Shown one piece after another: positions 20,130-30,396 of a stretch of 64,000 nucleotides of DNA (positions are counted from its first letter, which is position 1; each line of letters begins with the position of its first letter). The notes under the pieces are model-generated. The model was not told the origin of the DNA. It worked only from the letters and a program-made list of their open reading frames with translations, and ran no database searches. Where the stretch lies: positions 26,731,887-26,795,886 of the forward strand of contig CM034392.1 of NCBI GenBank assembly GCA_019925095.2, given 5' to 3'. The stretch is from Dendrolimus kikuchii (taxonomy: Eukaryota; Arthropoda; Insecta; Lepidoptera; Lasiocampidae). The position numbers were made by a program, and so were the translations under genes.

Positions 20130-20560
20130 CAATAATAGCCAATGAATGTCCAACTATCGGGCTTGGTCCTCGCAATTTTTAAAGAAGTGGCCAGTATATA
20201 CTCGCTACGCTTTTTATCCAAGGTGTCTTAGCGGGCTTGACAATTCAGCTATCCAAGATGTCATAGCAGGTTTAACACATCGACTATCCAAGGTATCTTA
20301 CCGGATTTGACACAATGGCTATCCAAGGTGTTTTAGTGGGCTTAACACATCGGCTATCCAAGGTTAGCGGGTTTAACACATCGGCTATCCAAGGTGTCTT
20401 AGCAGGATTAACACACCGGCTATCGAAGGTGTCTTACCGGGTTTGACACATCGGCTATCCTGACACGCAGATTTCATCACATGGTAATTTCCATAATATA
20501 CAAATTAGATCAGCAAACTTTCTAAGCGATGTTTGCTTTTCGGCCAGGATTCAGAGCACT
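20130..20560 (-). mobile_element. SINE-T copy 2 with expanded internal array
   Basis: The outer parts match 45443-45730: GTCCAACTATCGGGCTTGG at the left, and TTTCATCACATGGTAATT followed by CGGCCAGGATTCAGAGCA at the right. The single CCAAGGCGGCTTGGCAGG segment of the reference copy has become a seven-unit tandem array here. Confidence 0.65.
20215..20460. repeat. 35-bp minisatellite, about 7 units
   Basis: Unit landmark TATCCAAGG starts at 20215, 20250, 20285, 20320, 20355, 20386, 20421 and 20456: exact 35-bp spacing, except one 31-bp unit lacking GTCT. Each unit reads roughly TATCCAAGGTGTCTTAGCGG followed by GTTTGACACATCGGC. It lies inside SINE-T. Confidence 0.93.
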
Positions 20561-21261
20561 ATCTTGATTACAGCTATTAGGGCCGGCTCAATTAGTGTGA
20601 TACCAGGCTCTTACAGAATATCCGCGTGTTTTTTACGATGAGGGACAGTTCCGATGGTCCATGCCCCCGATCCCAATGTCACTATTCCCTCCCTCCTTCC
20701 TCTTTCATCTTCTTTATCCCAACCCTCAGAATTTTTCCTAAAGGCTGTCAACGCGTTACCTTCATCCCTGTTGTTGGAAATGTCTAAAAGTTTGCCAGCT
20801 TCGCAAGTAGGAAAAGAAATTCTTTTACAACACTAGAGATATAATACTGTCAATAATATTGCAAATCATCGTCTGGGTCACGGTTAAATGTTTGCCCGAT
20901 GGCGCGCACAATGAGCCGAATGATAACAATTAAAAATCAATGGCTTTAATAAAGATCCACAGTTTGATTGACGATGTGTTGACAAAAAACTTGACAGCGG
21001 CATCCCGCTTTGTGTAATAATCAACCAATCGACAGATTGTGATGCTCCGCGTCAATGTCATTAAAATTAATACAATTATTCCTTGGCAAGTCATGTCGCT
21101 GTATTTCATCCCTTGAGAATTCTTCATGACGTACGTAAGTGCTTGAGAAGTCTTTGAAAACATGTCAGAACATACAAGATTACACGAAGATTTGTGAGCG
21201 TTTATTGTTTTACCAATAATATCAGATCTGAATTTTTGATTTCCCAGAATGTAAATACCTA
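20561..21261. other. Probable unique DNA
   Basis: A 118-codon minus frame (20930-21286) has no recognised domain and no splice-site support. No repeat of this window detected. Confidence 0.35.
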
Positions 21262-21273
21262 AAAAAAAAAATC

Positions 21274-21627
21274 TTGGGCGCAACAATAAAAGAAGATGGC
21301 AGCTTGAGGGTCCGAACCAACTCCGAAATAGAAGACCTCATGGCCGAGCCCAACATAATTGGGGAGATAAAATCTCACCGTCTCCGCTGGCTCGGTCATG
21401 TAGAGCGGATGGAGGAGGATCGGGGAGTGAAGAAAGCATACTTGGGGCGACCAGTCGGTCGACGACCGGTTGGTCGTCCCAAGTATCGATGGAAGGATAG
21501 AGTGGAAGCTGACCTGACCGCACTACAAGCCCACAATTGGCAAGACACTGCGCAGGGCAGAGGAAAGTGGCGTGCTCTCGTTTCGGAGGCCAAGACTCAC
21601 TTTGGGTCGCTGAGCCAAAGGAGTTAG
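21274..21627 (+). pseudogene. LINE ORF2 C-terminus, intact 117-codon end
   Basis: The frame holds SHRLRWLGHVERMEEDRGVK, an imperfect GRPVGRRPVGRPKYRWKD block, an NWQDTAQGRGKWRALV block, and ends EAKTHFGSLSQRS. The order RLRWLGHV.RM, GRP+.RW.D, W+..A...WR is the C-terminal signature of a LINE family distinct from LINE-C. Upstream is cut at an A-run (21261-21271), so RT is absent. The surviving frame suggests a fairly recent copy. Confidence 0.82.
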
Positions 21628-21770
21628 TTTAGTTTTTTTTAAGTACCTGGGTATGCGTATTCTGATCAAGAAGCTCCATTACAGCGTGGTAGGCGTAGGG
21701 TAGTCTGTGGAGGAGTATAACGCTTTTGATTCGTGCATGAACGGAGAAAAAATAATTCCTGCGGCCGGGT

Positions 21771-22103
21771 AATCTTTTATTGTGTTGACGCAGGGGGAAT
21801 GTCTTCTTGCGACACCATCCTCAGACCTGAGCTTTAAAACGAGGGCTGTGAGAGACTCTTGATCGGCCGTATTCCCACCGTGACCTCCGAGTGGAGGACA
21901 GAGAGATGTCAGCCGTCAAACTATCCAATAAATCTAACCTACGCCTCTCTTCTATGCGCTTTTACGTGTCGCCACAGGCACTAGTTCTGAAACACTACAT
22001 TTGTAGCGATCCCACACTTGCTCTCACTAAGGGAGTCCTGTGGGGAAAGATACCGTCTTCACCAACAGGGGGGAAGTCCGCGGGTTACCCCGCTTCAAGC
22101 GGT
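21771..22103 (-). mobile_element. Unclassified insertion in SINE-A
   Basis: Flanked by GCGGCCGGGT (21761-21770) and GCGGCCAGGT (22104-22113), a 10-bp duplication with one change. The left edge AATCTTTTATTG resembles a decayed tail, hence minus orientation. GC-rich; no frame recognised. Confidence 0.6.
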
Positions 22104-22199
22104 GCGGCCAGGTGAACAGTCGCAAGAGACGCAACAACCCAAAGCCTTTGCTCGGATAGTTGCCGCCTCTAGTTTAGAGTATGCCGCCATAAGAACCTT

Positions 22200-22489
22200 T
22201 TTTTTTTTAAGGCGTGAGAAATGCTATTTACGCACAATACTGGGTCCTTTGCAAGGGATTAGACCATAGTTGATCATGGAGGCTTTACCCTTTAATAAGG
22301 GGCAATCCAAACAGTAATCAACCAGCTTGTGTGGAGACTCAGAGAAGTTACACGGGCAACAACCACTACCCACTAAAACCACCCTCCTCCCATGTGCCCC
22401 GCGCTTTTTATGTAGGAAAGGCTGAGACTTAGAACGTAGTTACGCCCAGTCCGATCCAGCGCAAAAAGTGCCTGAATGTGCCCCGGGAA
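22200..22489 (-). mobile_element. Unclassified poly-A retroposon in SINE-A, 17-bp TSD
   Basis: T-run at the left edge and a perfect 17-bp duplication GCCGCCATAAGAACCTT (22183-22199 and 22490-22506) prove target-primed insertion. The 290-bp body has no frame. It is either a SINE or a 5'-truncated LINE 3' end; its 5' edge is GC-rich (CCCGGGGCACATTC on minus). Confidence 0.85.
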
Positions 22490-22682
22490 GCCGCCATAAG
22501 AACCTTGAGTTATGTTCCGGCATCATTGACTATGCTTTAGCTCCCTTGGGGGTTGGCAGTATATTGAAAGCCCCTTTGATGTTCCAAATGTTCTTAGGCA
22601 TAAGATAATAACACCTAATAATCTTATTTGTAAAATATACTTATATCAATATGTTTTATTACTGTCCAGGCATTATTTAATG

Positions 22683-23083
22683 CCTGAAGACGTTAGTCTT
22701 CGAGCAGTCCTGACCTACGGGGCAGAGACTTGGACGCTAACGACAGGACTGGTTTACAAATTTCAAGTCGCTTAACAGGCTATGGTGCAAGCTTTGTTGG
22801 ATGTTTCCATAAGAGAACCAAAGTAACTGACGTAGTTCGCAGAATTAGCAACTTAAATTGGCAGTGGGTCGGTCACGTCTGTCGCAGGACCCATGACCGA
22901 TGGAGCAGTCGATTCCTGGAGTGGAGACCGCGTCTCGGTAAACGTAGTCTCGGACGCTCTCCAGCTTGATGGACTAACGACCTGCGCAAGGTCGCCGGTA
23001 GGCGCTGGATGAGGAAGTCAGAGGACCGTGATTAGTGGCGCCTACTTCGGGAGGCCTACGTTCAGCAGTGGACTTTGATTAGC
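22683..23083 (+). pseudogene. RTE-like LINE ORF2 C-terminal remnant
   Basis: Reads AVLTYGAETWTLTTGLVYKF, then after a shift DVVRRISNLNWQWVGHVCRR, FLEWRPRLGKRSLGRSPA, and finally a VAGRRWMRKSEDR.. and EAYVQQWTL block. This is the endonuclease-reverse transcriptase type LINE tail with W.WVGH and GRSP in place of GRPP. Stops and frameshifts disable it. Third distinct GH-V-type LINE tail in the window. Confidence 0.8.
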
Positions 23084-23282
23084 TTACCACTACTACTTGT
23101 ACCAATTTATAATGTCCTAAGTTGAATAAAATTACGAAGAAGTCACAACTTTTTGTAAGATATTAAATATCGCAGTTGAAACTGTCCGCTCCCTTTTCGT
23201 GAGTACTACAGTACTTCCTAGACGAAGAAAACAATACGTTGGTAAAGCTGATTGTAGACGAATCACCCAAATCGAATCAATT

Positions 23283-23608
23283 TATCCGTGCAGGAACGGA
23301 GAAAGAATACAATTTCCTGCGGCCCGGCGGCCTGTCGTAAGAGGCGACTAAACAACCCACAGCCAGGTGGTAGAGTATTTGCTCGACTGGATGGCGACCA
23401 CCCCTGGTCTAGAGTATGCCGCCATAACAATCTTGTATTGTGTTCCGGCATTAGTGACCAGGTTCCAGTCTCCTTTAAGAGAGCAGCAGCGCATTTGTAG
23501 CACCTTTGGTGTTGCAAATGTCCATAGGCGATGGTAACCGCTTTCCACTAAGTTGGCCGTCTGCCTGTCTGCTGAACTCCTGCAACAAAAAAAATAAATA
23601 AAAAAAAA
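23283..23608 (+). mobile_element. SINE-A, full length
   Basis: Complete from TATCCGTGCAGGAACGGAG to CTGCTGAACTCCTGCAAC and a mixed A-tail to 23608. A good reference copy: about 300 bp plus tail. A box-B-like GGTTCCAGTCTCC is visible, but no matching box A near the 5' end. Confidence 0.92.
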
Positions 23609-23918
23609 TTTTGGTTGAAAGGTACAAAACGTAAAGACACGACGATGTTCAATGACATTGAACGATTCAAGTTTATGTTTATCACTTTAATTGATTCTCC
23701 ATATTAAAAGACAGAAAAACCAACTAACCATCTGTAGTTTTAAGTTAATAAAAAAAACGATTTAAATCTCTGAACATATATCAAGTAACATGCATAAATC
23801 GATTCAAATTTATAATAATGAAATGCTAAATTCTTGTAATTTTATGCGCATACGCAAGCGTTCCGTTACGAACAGACGTGGCAGTCAAATGAAATTTAAA
23901 TAAAATTATGTAGTTCTC

Positions 23919-24230
23919 AAGAGAGTTGGTCTGAAAGAGAGTGTCGGGGTGAAGGTAAGGAAAGGAATGCTCCGGTGGTTCGGGCATGTGGAAAGAATGC
24001 AAAAGTGGATGGATGACTAGACAGTCGTGGAAGGCACACCTTCCATGATGCAGAAGTCTAGCTAGTCTAGTACTAGCAGAAGGTGATGTCAGGAGCCTTA
24101 AGAACAGACGAGCGTGTATGACAAGAGTTATGAATGTCAAAGAAGCAAGTGAGGTGTGTAAGAATAAGCCTGAATGGCGCTCTGTTGTACGTGCCTACCC
24201 CGCAAGGGAACTGGCGTGAAGTTATGTATG
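23919..24230 (+). mobile_element. LINE-C copy with scrambled centre
   Basis: Perfect 12-bp duplication TATGTAGTTCTC (23907-23918, 24231-24242). At 24000-24075 the order is disturbed: the GGATGGATG block, TCGTGGAAGG and CTTCCATGAT are rearranged with repeated CTAG/TCTAG words, as if the cDNA was patched by template switching. Confidence 0.88.
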
Positions 24231-24242
24231 TATGTAGTTCTC

Positions 24243-25151
24243 GTTTCAGGTGAAACAATTTTTGAGTATATGGAAAATGCTGGTATGAAATTATTGTATT
24301 TAATTACAATATTAGTCAATTGGCTCAGCACTTGTCAATGCAAACATATACAAGAGTACCGTAAGGGTGACAATCTTCCGCAGCTTTCATAATTTGGTTA
24401 CGGAACCATAGAAAAAATTGAATCAAAAATATGGGGAATTTTCGATTAAAATGTCAATGTCAAAAACTACTCAAGGCTTATTTGACAACTCAATTTTCAA
24501 ATTTCCGTTTGATGGTTCAAAAATTGAAAATAACGCTATATTTACCACTTTGGAAGCTAATATCTCTACACCTATTGACTTGGCGAAATAATGTTAAAAA
24601 AATTATACTGCCATTGATTAAGTTTAATGGACCATTAACTGACTCTATGTGCGGCGGATAGTGTGCAAAAGTGAATGACAAAAGTTACGTTTTAGGTACG
24701 GTAGTGATGTGCCAGGTGTGCTGGCGTCAAAGCGGCATCCGGGAGACGGGGATGACTTGCGAACTCCATGAGAGGCGACCCTGTTGAACGCTAGTGTGGC
24801 CACACGATAAGTTCTACTCGGATATATCACCTTTTTTATTTATTTAATTATTTATTAAACTTTATTTAGTGAGGTGGTTTATTAGGATGGAACACGTTTT
24901 TTTAACCAACCCAACTGACTTGTACAATTAGGTGTTTGACAGTCAAATCAAATGATGATACTTTTTATCATCATACAAATATAGATAGTTTCAATAGTTT
25001 CAATGCTCAATTGTAATTTTATATAGGCATTTTATTGCGTGAAAATTAAAGACAATCATTTTTCATATATACTATTTATCATCATACAAGAATATAATAA
25101 CAGTCGATAGCCTGCTTGTTTTTGTATAAGAATACTGCTTTATAATAATAT
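24243..25151. other. Unassigned
   Basis: A GC-richer part (24650-24830) has no recognised coding pattern. The rest is AT-rich with TTTATTTATTTAATTATTTA at 24834-24854. No repeat partner in the window. Confidence 0.3.
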
Positions 25152-25495
25152 TGTTACGAGTTGCAGGACTCGAATTAAAACGCCGTTGGAATGACTATAG
25201 AATTTATTAGAACTATACTAACAAGTATAACACAGGTACAAATATAACTGAACGCAATCAGTCCAAACGTAATGCGCGATTCAATAACATGCGCAAAGTC
25301 CGTCACTAAATAGATTATCGAACGTACACAAGTCTTGCCTCGCGGCTGATTATCACTCGACTGCCTCACCCCTCCGTTGGGTCATTGCTTTATACTGCAC
25401 AAATACAATATGTCTGTAGAATGAATTTCTAAGAATCACACCTGGCTAATGACTATCATAAAGATTACAATACACAATGGACTATTTTTCCAATC
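25152..25495 (-). mobile_element. LTR-J, minus strand, truncated
   Basis: Begins TGTTACGAGTTGCAGGACTC, the reverse complement of the LTR 3' end, and carries the reverse TATA region (TTTATACTGCAC near 25388). The 5' part of the LTR is lost where SINE-A begins. Confidence 0.8.
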
Positions 25496-25507
25496 TTGCT
25501 ACAAATC

Positions 25508-25728
25508 GTTGCTACAAATGCGCTGCTGCTCTTTTAAGGGAGACTGGATGCTGGTCACTAACGCCGGAACATAACTCAAGGTTGTTATGGCGACATACTT
25601 TAGACCAGGGGTGGTAGCCATCCAGTCGGGCAAATGCCCTACCGCCTGGCTGTGGGTTGTTACGTCGCCTCTTACGACAGGCCGCCCCAACGCAGGAACT
25701 TGTATTCTCTCTCCGTTCCTGCACGGAT
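25508..25728 (-). mobile_element. SINE-A copy lacking its tail
   Basis: Starts inside the family at GTTGCTACAAATGCGC and runs to the 5' terminus (CACGGAT). Missing the 3' end and poly-A means a deletion fused it to the LTR, since reverse transcription would lose the other end. Confidence 0.85.
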
Positions 25729-25746
25729 GAAACTACTTTACACACT

Positions 25747-25995
25747 ATAATAATAATAATAATAATCGGCAGACAAACACACATATTGTATATCCCCAAA
25801 TTAAGCAAGTTACGCTTGTGTTATGGGTAATATACAACGGACTACTCTGGGGCCGATCCCAGACACCCAGACCATAGTAAATAACGGAGAAAATATGTTT
25901 CCGAAATTTACTATACCAGGAAACAAACCCGGAACCTCTGCGTTATAGTGAGATACGCCGGCAAAGGCTTAGCCCGCTCAACCACAGAGGCCGTC
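25747..25995 (-). mobile_element. SINE-B, full length
   Basis: (ATA)n tail at the left, then CGGCAGACAAACACACAT. The 5' head on minus is GACGGCCTCTGTGGTTGAGCG at 25995. Box B is changed to GGGTTTGTTTCC. Confidence 0.9.
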
Positions 25996-26609
25996 AAAAC
26001 ACATTAAAAGAAACTTACGGAACGTGTATAGTAAAAATAGCCTTATCCCCTAAGATGCGATTGTAGACACACCCTACACTAAGTGACGATGATCGACAAA
26101 AATCAGACGAAGTGCGATTCTATCATCCCTCACTTCCATCTCAAGACGGAGCGAGACAAAGAACTGCGAAAACCTATATAACAAATGATGTTGTTTGCTT
26201 ATAAGGGTACGTGGAAAATGGATGTTGAATAGGCCCGAGAGGCCTGATCTATGACCTGTCTGCTGGCCTATTGAGGCCTATTGATGTGACGTGACATCGC
26301 CTTTTTAAAAAGATTTCGAGTGTTGACGTGCTGAGAGCGCTTTTGTACTTAAGTTACTTCAAAGCTATTTTATATCATCAATTTATCAGATTAGCAAAAA
26401 AATGTAAGGCTCACGAATTTGGATCTATATGCTGGAATCTGATAAATTGAGAGGAAGAAGTTTAGGGTAGTATAGTGCGATCCAAATAGGAATAGGAATG
26501 TCAATAACCTCTATCTGTCAAATGTCACTTGAAAAGTATGGTTTGCAAAAAATCTTATTTGCATATCAATAATAATAGTCTTACATTAAATTTAAATAAA
26601 AAAATTAAA
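25996..26609. other. Unassigned
   Basis: A short stretch near 26430-26475 (GATAAATTGAGAGGAAGAAGTTTAGG) resembles the EKLRGRN segment of the RTE remnant at 18545. Otherwise nothing is recognised. Confidence 0.3.
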
Positions 26610-26628
26610 TTAGTAGTAAATTGTCTTA

Positions 26629-26906
26629 CATACATACATAACTTTACGCCAGTTCCCTTGCGGGGTAGGCACGAACAACAGAGTGCCATTTAGGCTTATT
26701 CTTACACACCTCACTTGCCTCTTTGACATTCATAACTCTTGTCATGCACACTCGTCTGTTCTTAAGGCTCCTGACATCACCTTCTGCTAGTACACGATCA
26801 ATTTGATCATGGCCTTCCACGACTTCTGCATCCATCCACTTTTGCATTGTATATCTGTTTAGTCATTCTTTCATCATGCATTCTTTCCACATGCCCGAAC
26901 CACCGG
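26629..26906 (-). mobile_element. LINE-C copy, 5'-truncated, short deletion
   Basis: TAAATTGTCTTA at 26617-26628 and 26942-26953 is a perfect 12-bp duplication; matching extends to about 19 bp with one mismatch. About 30 bp of non-LINE sequence (26907-26934) lie between the element's 5' end and the duplication, probably filler DNA. The GRPRHTF block is deleted. Confidence 0.88.
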
Positions 26907-27099
26907 TATGGTACCACCAATTTAGTACCATAAATTAGTACTAAATTGTCTTAATATAATATTTTATTATTTAAAGTCATAATTGACAGCTATGACGTCA
27001 CAATATGGCGCAAAGTCGATCCTATTCTCATTTGAATCGCACAGTATGGACATGTATTGAGGAGGAAAATTCACGTGACAAAAAGCAGCAGCAGAGTAG

Positions 27100-27366
27100 C
27101 AGCAGAGTGCTAGCCAAGATAAGTGAAACGAGCCCAAACACGACGGGTCTATCTAGTTTAGTACAGGAGTTCCTATGGCCACCCTCTGACTCCATCATCA
27201 GATCAGCTCTATGCCATATTATTGCATTGTCACGCGATATACATATGCGTGCAAAATTTCAGCTCAATCGGAAACCGGGAAGTTGGTCAAATTTAACTTG
27301 CAAGATTCCACCCGAACTTACATACATAGGTACATCCATTACAAGTTAAATAAAAGCTTGTAAAAA
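27100..27366 (+). repeat. Repeat N copy 2, uninterrupted (empty site)
   Basis: Same blocks as 14505-15368. At 27288-27300 GGTCAAATTTAACTTGC is continuous, giving the pre-insertion state of the 15-kb LINE-C target. Confidence 0.88.
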
Positions 27367-27555
27367 TAATGTCAAACCGAAAGATTGACTGATACAAATG
27401 TGAAGGTAGACCAAAAAATAAATGGACGTATTACGTAAAAGATGACATGATGATTTGTGGTGTGACATTGGACGTATGTCAGAATAGAGGAATATGAAAG
27501 GTAAAGACATTGAACTGATCTCAAATAATTAGGAGCAGGTGAAAAAAGAGAGAAA
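27367..27555 (+). pseudogene. RTE-type LINE 3' remnant
   Basis: Matches 19125-19280: CTGATACAAATGTGAAGGTAGACCAAAAA, GTAAAAGATGACATGATGAT, and CATTGAACTGATCTCAAATAATTAGG. The encoded GRPKNKW..VKDDM-like segment is broken. Confidence 0.65.
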
Positions 27556-27624
27556 AAGATCCTGGAATCTAGAATTTAAAATTGAAAAATAGTATAATAC
27601 TACTACACTTAAAAATTTGGGGAA

Positions 27625-28176
27625 TAGTGTGAATGGAGCGTCAGGTAAACTACTAGGCGCTAAGAACCTCAGCCAGAAGGCCTAGCTCGCCGTACACAAC
27701 GCGGTGCTGGTACGCTCACGTATGGAAGTGAGAGTTGGGTATGGAAGAGAGAGCATGAAAGTAGAGTAAACGCGGTTGAGATGCGAGCACTGCGCAAAAT
27801 CTGCGGAGTGACGCTCGCGGACCGCGTTCGTAATACCGAAGTAAGAAAGAGAGTTGGTCTGAAAGAGAGTGTCGGGGTGAAGGTAAGGAAAGGAATGCTC
27901 CGGTGGTTCGGGCATGTGGAAAGAATGACTAAACAGATATACAATGCAAAAGTGGATGGATGCAGAAGTCGTGGAAGGCCACGACACACCTTCCATGATC
28001 AAATTGATCGTGTACTAGCAGAAGGTGATGTCAGGAGCCTTAAGAACAGACGAGCGTGCATGACAAGAGTTATGAATGTCAAAGAAGCAAGTGAGGTGTG
28101 TAAGAATAAGCCTAAATGGCGCTCTGTTGTGCGTGCCTACCCCGCAAGGGAACTGGCGTCAAGTTATGTATGTATA
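27625..28176 (+). mobile_element. LINE-C copy, long, partly disabled
   Basis: Colinear with 14707-15280. A TAG at 27683 and a 4-bp deletion in CTGGTAC(CTAC)GCTCACG break the upstream part. From 27781 the frame MRALRKICGVTLADRVRNTE runs to PAREL and the usual TGA has become TCA, so it reads on into the flank. Confidence 0.9.
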
Positions 28177-28386
28177 TATTTATACAATACATAAACAATC
28201 TTGTTTTGTTGATATTTAGCAGCTTGCTTCTTTAGCTTTTTGCCGAATTTGGTAATCGTGCAAAACAATAATATCCGTCGTTTCTTTTTAATGATTATTG
28301 TGTTTTAAGCGAATAAATGCTATAATACAATTACAAAAGGAGAAAATCATTTGAGTTAGTGTTATAATACCCTCATAATAATAAAC
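28177..28386 (+). repeat. Direct repeat U, left copy
   Basis: About 210 bp repeated at 28921-29137 with roughly a dozen differences. It starts at the tail of one LINE-C copy and stops exactly where the next begins (CATAATAATAAA). Confidence 0.9.
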
Positions 28387-28920
28387 TGCATCCATCCACT
28401 TTGGCATTGTATATCTGTTTAGTCATTCTTTCATCATGCATTCTTTCCACATGCCCGAACCACCGGAGCATTCCTTTCCTTACCTTCACCCCGACACTCT
28501 CGTTCAGACCAACTCTCTTTCTTACTTCGGTATTACGAACGCGGTCCGCGAGCATCACTCCGCAGATTTTGCGCAGTGCTCGCATCTCGACCGCGTTTAC
28601 TCTACTTTCATGCTCTCTCTTCCATATTTAACTATCGCATCCATACGTGAGCGTAGGTACCAGCTCCGCGTTGTGTATCCCTAGCTGGGCCTTCTGGCTG
28701 AGTAATTTATTTCATAGAAGTAGGCCACAACACACCTTCCATGATCAAATTGATCGTGTACTAGCAGAAGATGATGTCAGGAGCCTTAAGAACAGACGAG
28801 CGTGCATGACAAGAGTTATGAATGTGAAAGAAGCAAGTGAGGTGTGTAAGAATAAGCCTGAATGACGCTGTATTGTTCGTGCCTACCCCTCAAGGGAACT
28901 GGCGTGAAGTTATGTATGTA
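28386..28920 (+). mobile_element. LINE-C copy with 5' inversion (twin-priming form)
   Basis: 28386-28702 is LINE-C in minus orientation, running back from GGATGCA to the LTYG/NAV region. 28716-28920 is LINE-C in plus orientation, starting at AGAAGT just after the point where the inverted part stopped, and ending in the GTAT tail. Inverted 5' part followed by adjacent 3' part is the signature left by twin priming. Confidence 0.85.
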
Positions 28921-29137
28921 TATATTTATACAATACATAAACAATCTTGTTTTGTTGATATTTAGCAGCTTGCTTCTCTAGCTTTTTGCCGAATTTGGTA
29001 ATCGTGAAAAACTATAATATACGTCGTTTGCTTTTAATGATTATTCTATTTTAAGCGAATAAATGCTATAATACAATTACAAAAGGATAAAATCATTTGA
29101 GTTAGTGTTATAATACTCTCATAATAATAAAGTGTAG
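28921..29137 (+). repeat. Direct repeat U, right copy
   Basis: Matches 28177-28386 from ATATTTATACAATACATAAAC to CATAATAATAAA. About 5% divergence by eye, so the duplication is not very recent. Confidence 0.9.
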
Positions 29138-29249
29138 TGCTATGTGTTAAACATTAACAAAGAACACGTGATCAAAGTGTCTTCTCCTTACTAAAGCCAA
29201 TAGGAAACGTGGTATTGGACAGATTCTTAGTTTAAATTATATCTAGTTA

Positions 29250-29884
29250 CCAGCTGTGCCCGCGACGTAGTCCGCGTGGAATTTACTTTGAAAAGCCTCC
29301 GATTTTGAAACATTCTGCATTTTTCAAATCAGACCCGTAGTTCCTGAGATTAGCGCGTTCAATCAAACAATATTAGTATATTTGGCTACAACACTAATAC
29401 TTACATTTTAAATATCGCGATATCTTTTGAATGAAACGTCCGAATTGAATAATTCAAAAAGTTCTAGAAAGGTATTGAATTCGTCTTGAATATGGAGTAA
29501 TTTATTTTGATAAGGATTAATACCAAGGTACAAAATAAAGAGTTTTTGAAGCGACGGCATTTTAATTATTTAAAAAAATAAAAGAAAACACTTATTGTGA
29601 GATAACTACAATAGTTAGACATATGGTTACGCGATATTTTTTGTAGACAATTATATGTTCTGCAAAGTGGTAGTACATTGTTTTGTTCTATAATCAATAG
29701 TTTTCGCAGCGCACGCCGTGTAAGGATTTTTTCGGGTCATTTTTTTACACCTTGGGTTACATTATTGGACTTTTAGTAAGGATCCCTAATTTTTTTGAAA
29801 ATATAATATAGCCTTCCTCGATAAATGTACTATTCAACACTGAAAGAATTTTTCAAATCGGACCCGCGGTTCCTGAGATTAGCT
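29250..29884 (-). mobile_element. Non-autonomous Helitron, long subfamily, truncated
   Basis: Terminal CTAG is mutated to CCAG (29250-29253); the hairpin CGCGACGTAGTCCGCG is intact. Body colinear with 3617-4348 and 58648-59421. The 5' end is lost at an LTR-J fragment. Confidence 0.78.
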
Positions 29885-30222
29885 TTATGGCCTTGCGGCA
29901 TTTAGCATTAAGCATTAGCCAGGTGTTGCGGATTAAGTCGACTACGTGGGCACATTTGTATCTGTGAGGTATAAAACGACGGATTGATGGAGAGAGACGG
30001 CAGTCGAGTGAGAACCACGATCAAAGCGAGACGTGTGTACTACAATCGGGAATCTAATAGTGACGGACTTTGCGCGTTTTATTGAATTACGACCTTCTGT
30101 ATTACGTTTGGACTGGTTGTGTACAGTTATAATTGTACCTGCGTTATGCGTGTTTGTATAGTTCTAATAAATTCTATAGTAATTCCAACGGCATTTTAAT
30201 TCGAGTCTCGCAACTCGCAACA
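29885..30222 (+). mobile_element. LTR-J, 5'-truncated
   Basis: From TTTATGGCCTTGCGGCA to ACTCGCAACA. TATA box GGTATAAAACGAC near 29969. Retains the transcribed R-like region GGCAGTCGAGTGAGAACCACG. Confidence 0.8.
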
Positions 30223-30396
30223 GTAATCACAAGAATTTTATGGTAAAATGACATTGAAATTTGTATTAGCATTGCCATGAATAATTCCAGTTCTACTCTC
30301 GTTAGCAAAACTGTTTTTGCCGAATCCGTGCCGACTTGTGTAGACTACCTTCGACGGCTGTAGAGATCAATGTAACTTTGGTAAATACATAAATAT

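Larger units (their letters stand above)
21731..22605 (+). mobile_element. SINE-A relative, split by two later insertions
   Basis: Pieces 21731-21770, 22104-22199 and 22490-22605 together follow SINE-A order: TCGTGCATGAACGGAG, CCTGCGGCCGGG, GTCGCAAGAGACG, TATGCCGCCATAAGAACCTT, then TTCCGGCATCATTGAC and a decayed 3' end without A-tail. Divergence is high, so it is among the oldest SINE-A copies. Confidence 0.8.

Noticed and set aside
20215..20460. CRISPR array
   Set aside because: Evenly spaced repeats but with no unique spacers; contiguous 35-bp tandem units in a eukaryotic SINE.
23283..23608. Pol III promoter in SINE-A from the GGTTCCAGTCTCC box-B-like word
   Set aside because: Only 8 of 10 informative positions fit, it is too far from the 5' end, and no box A is present.
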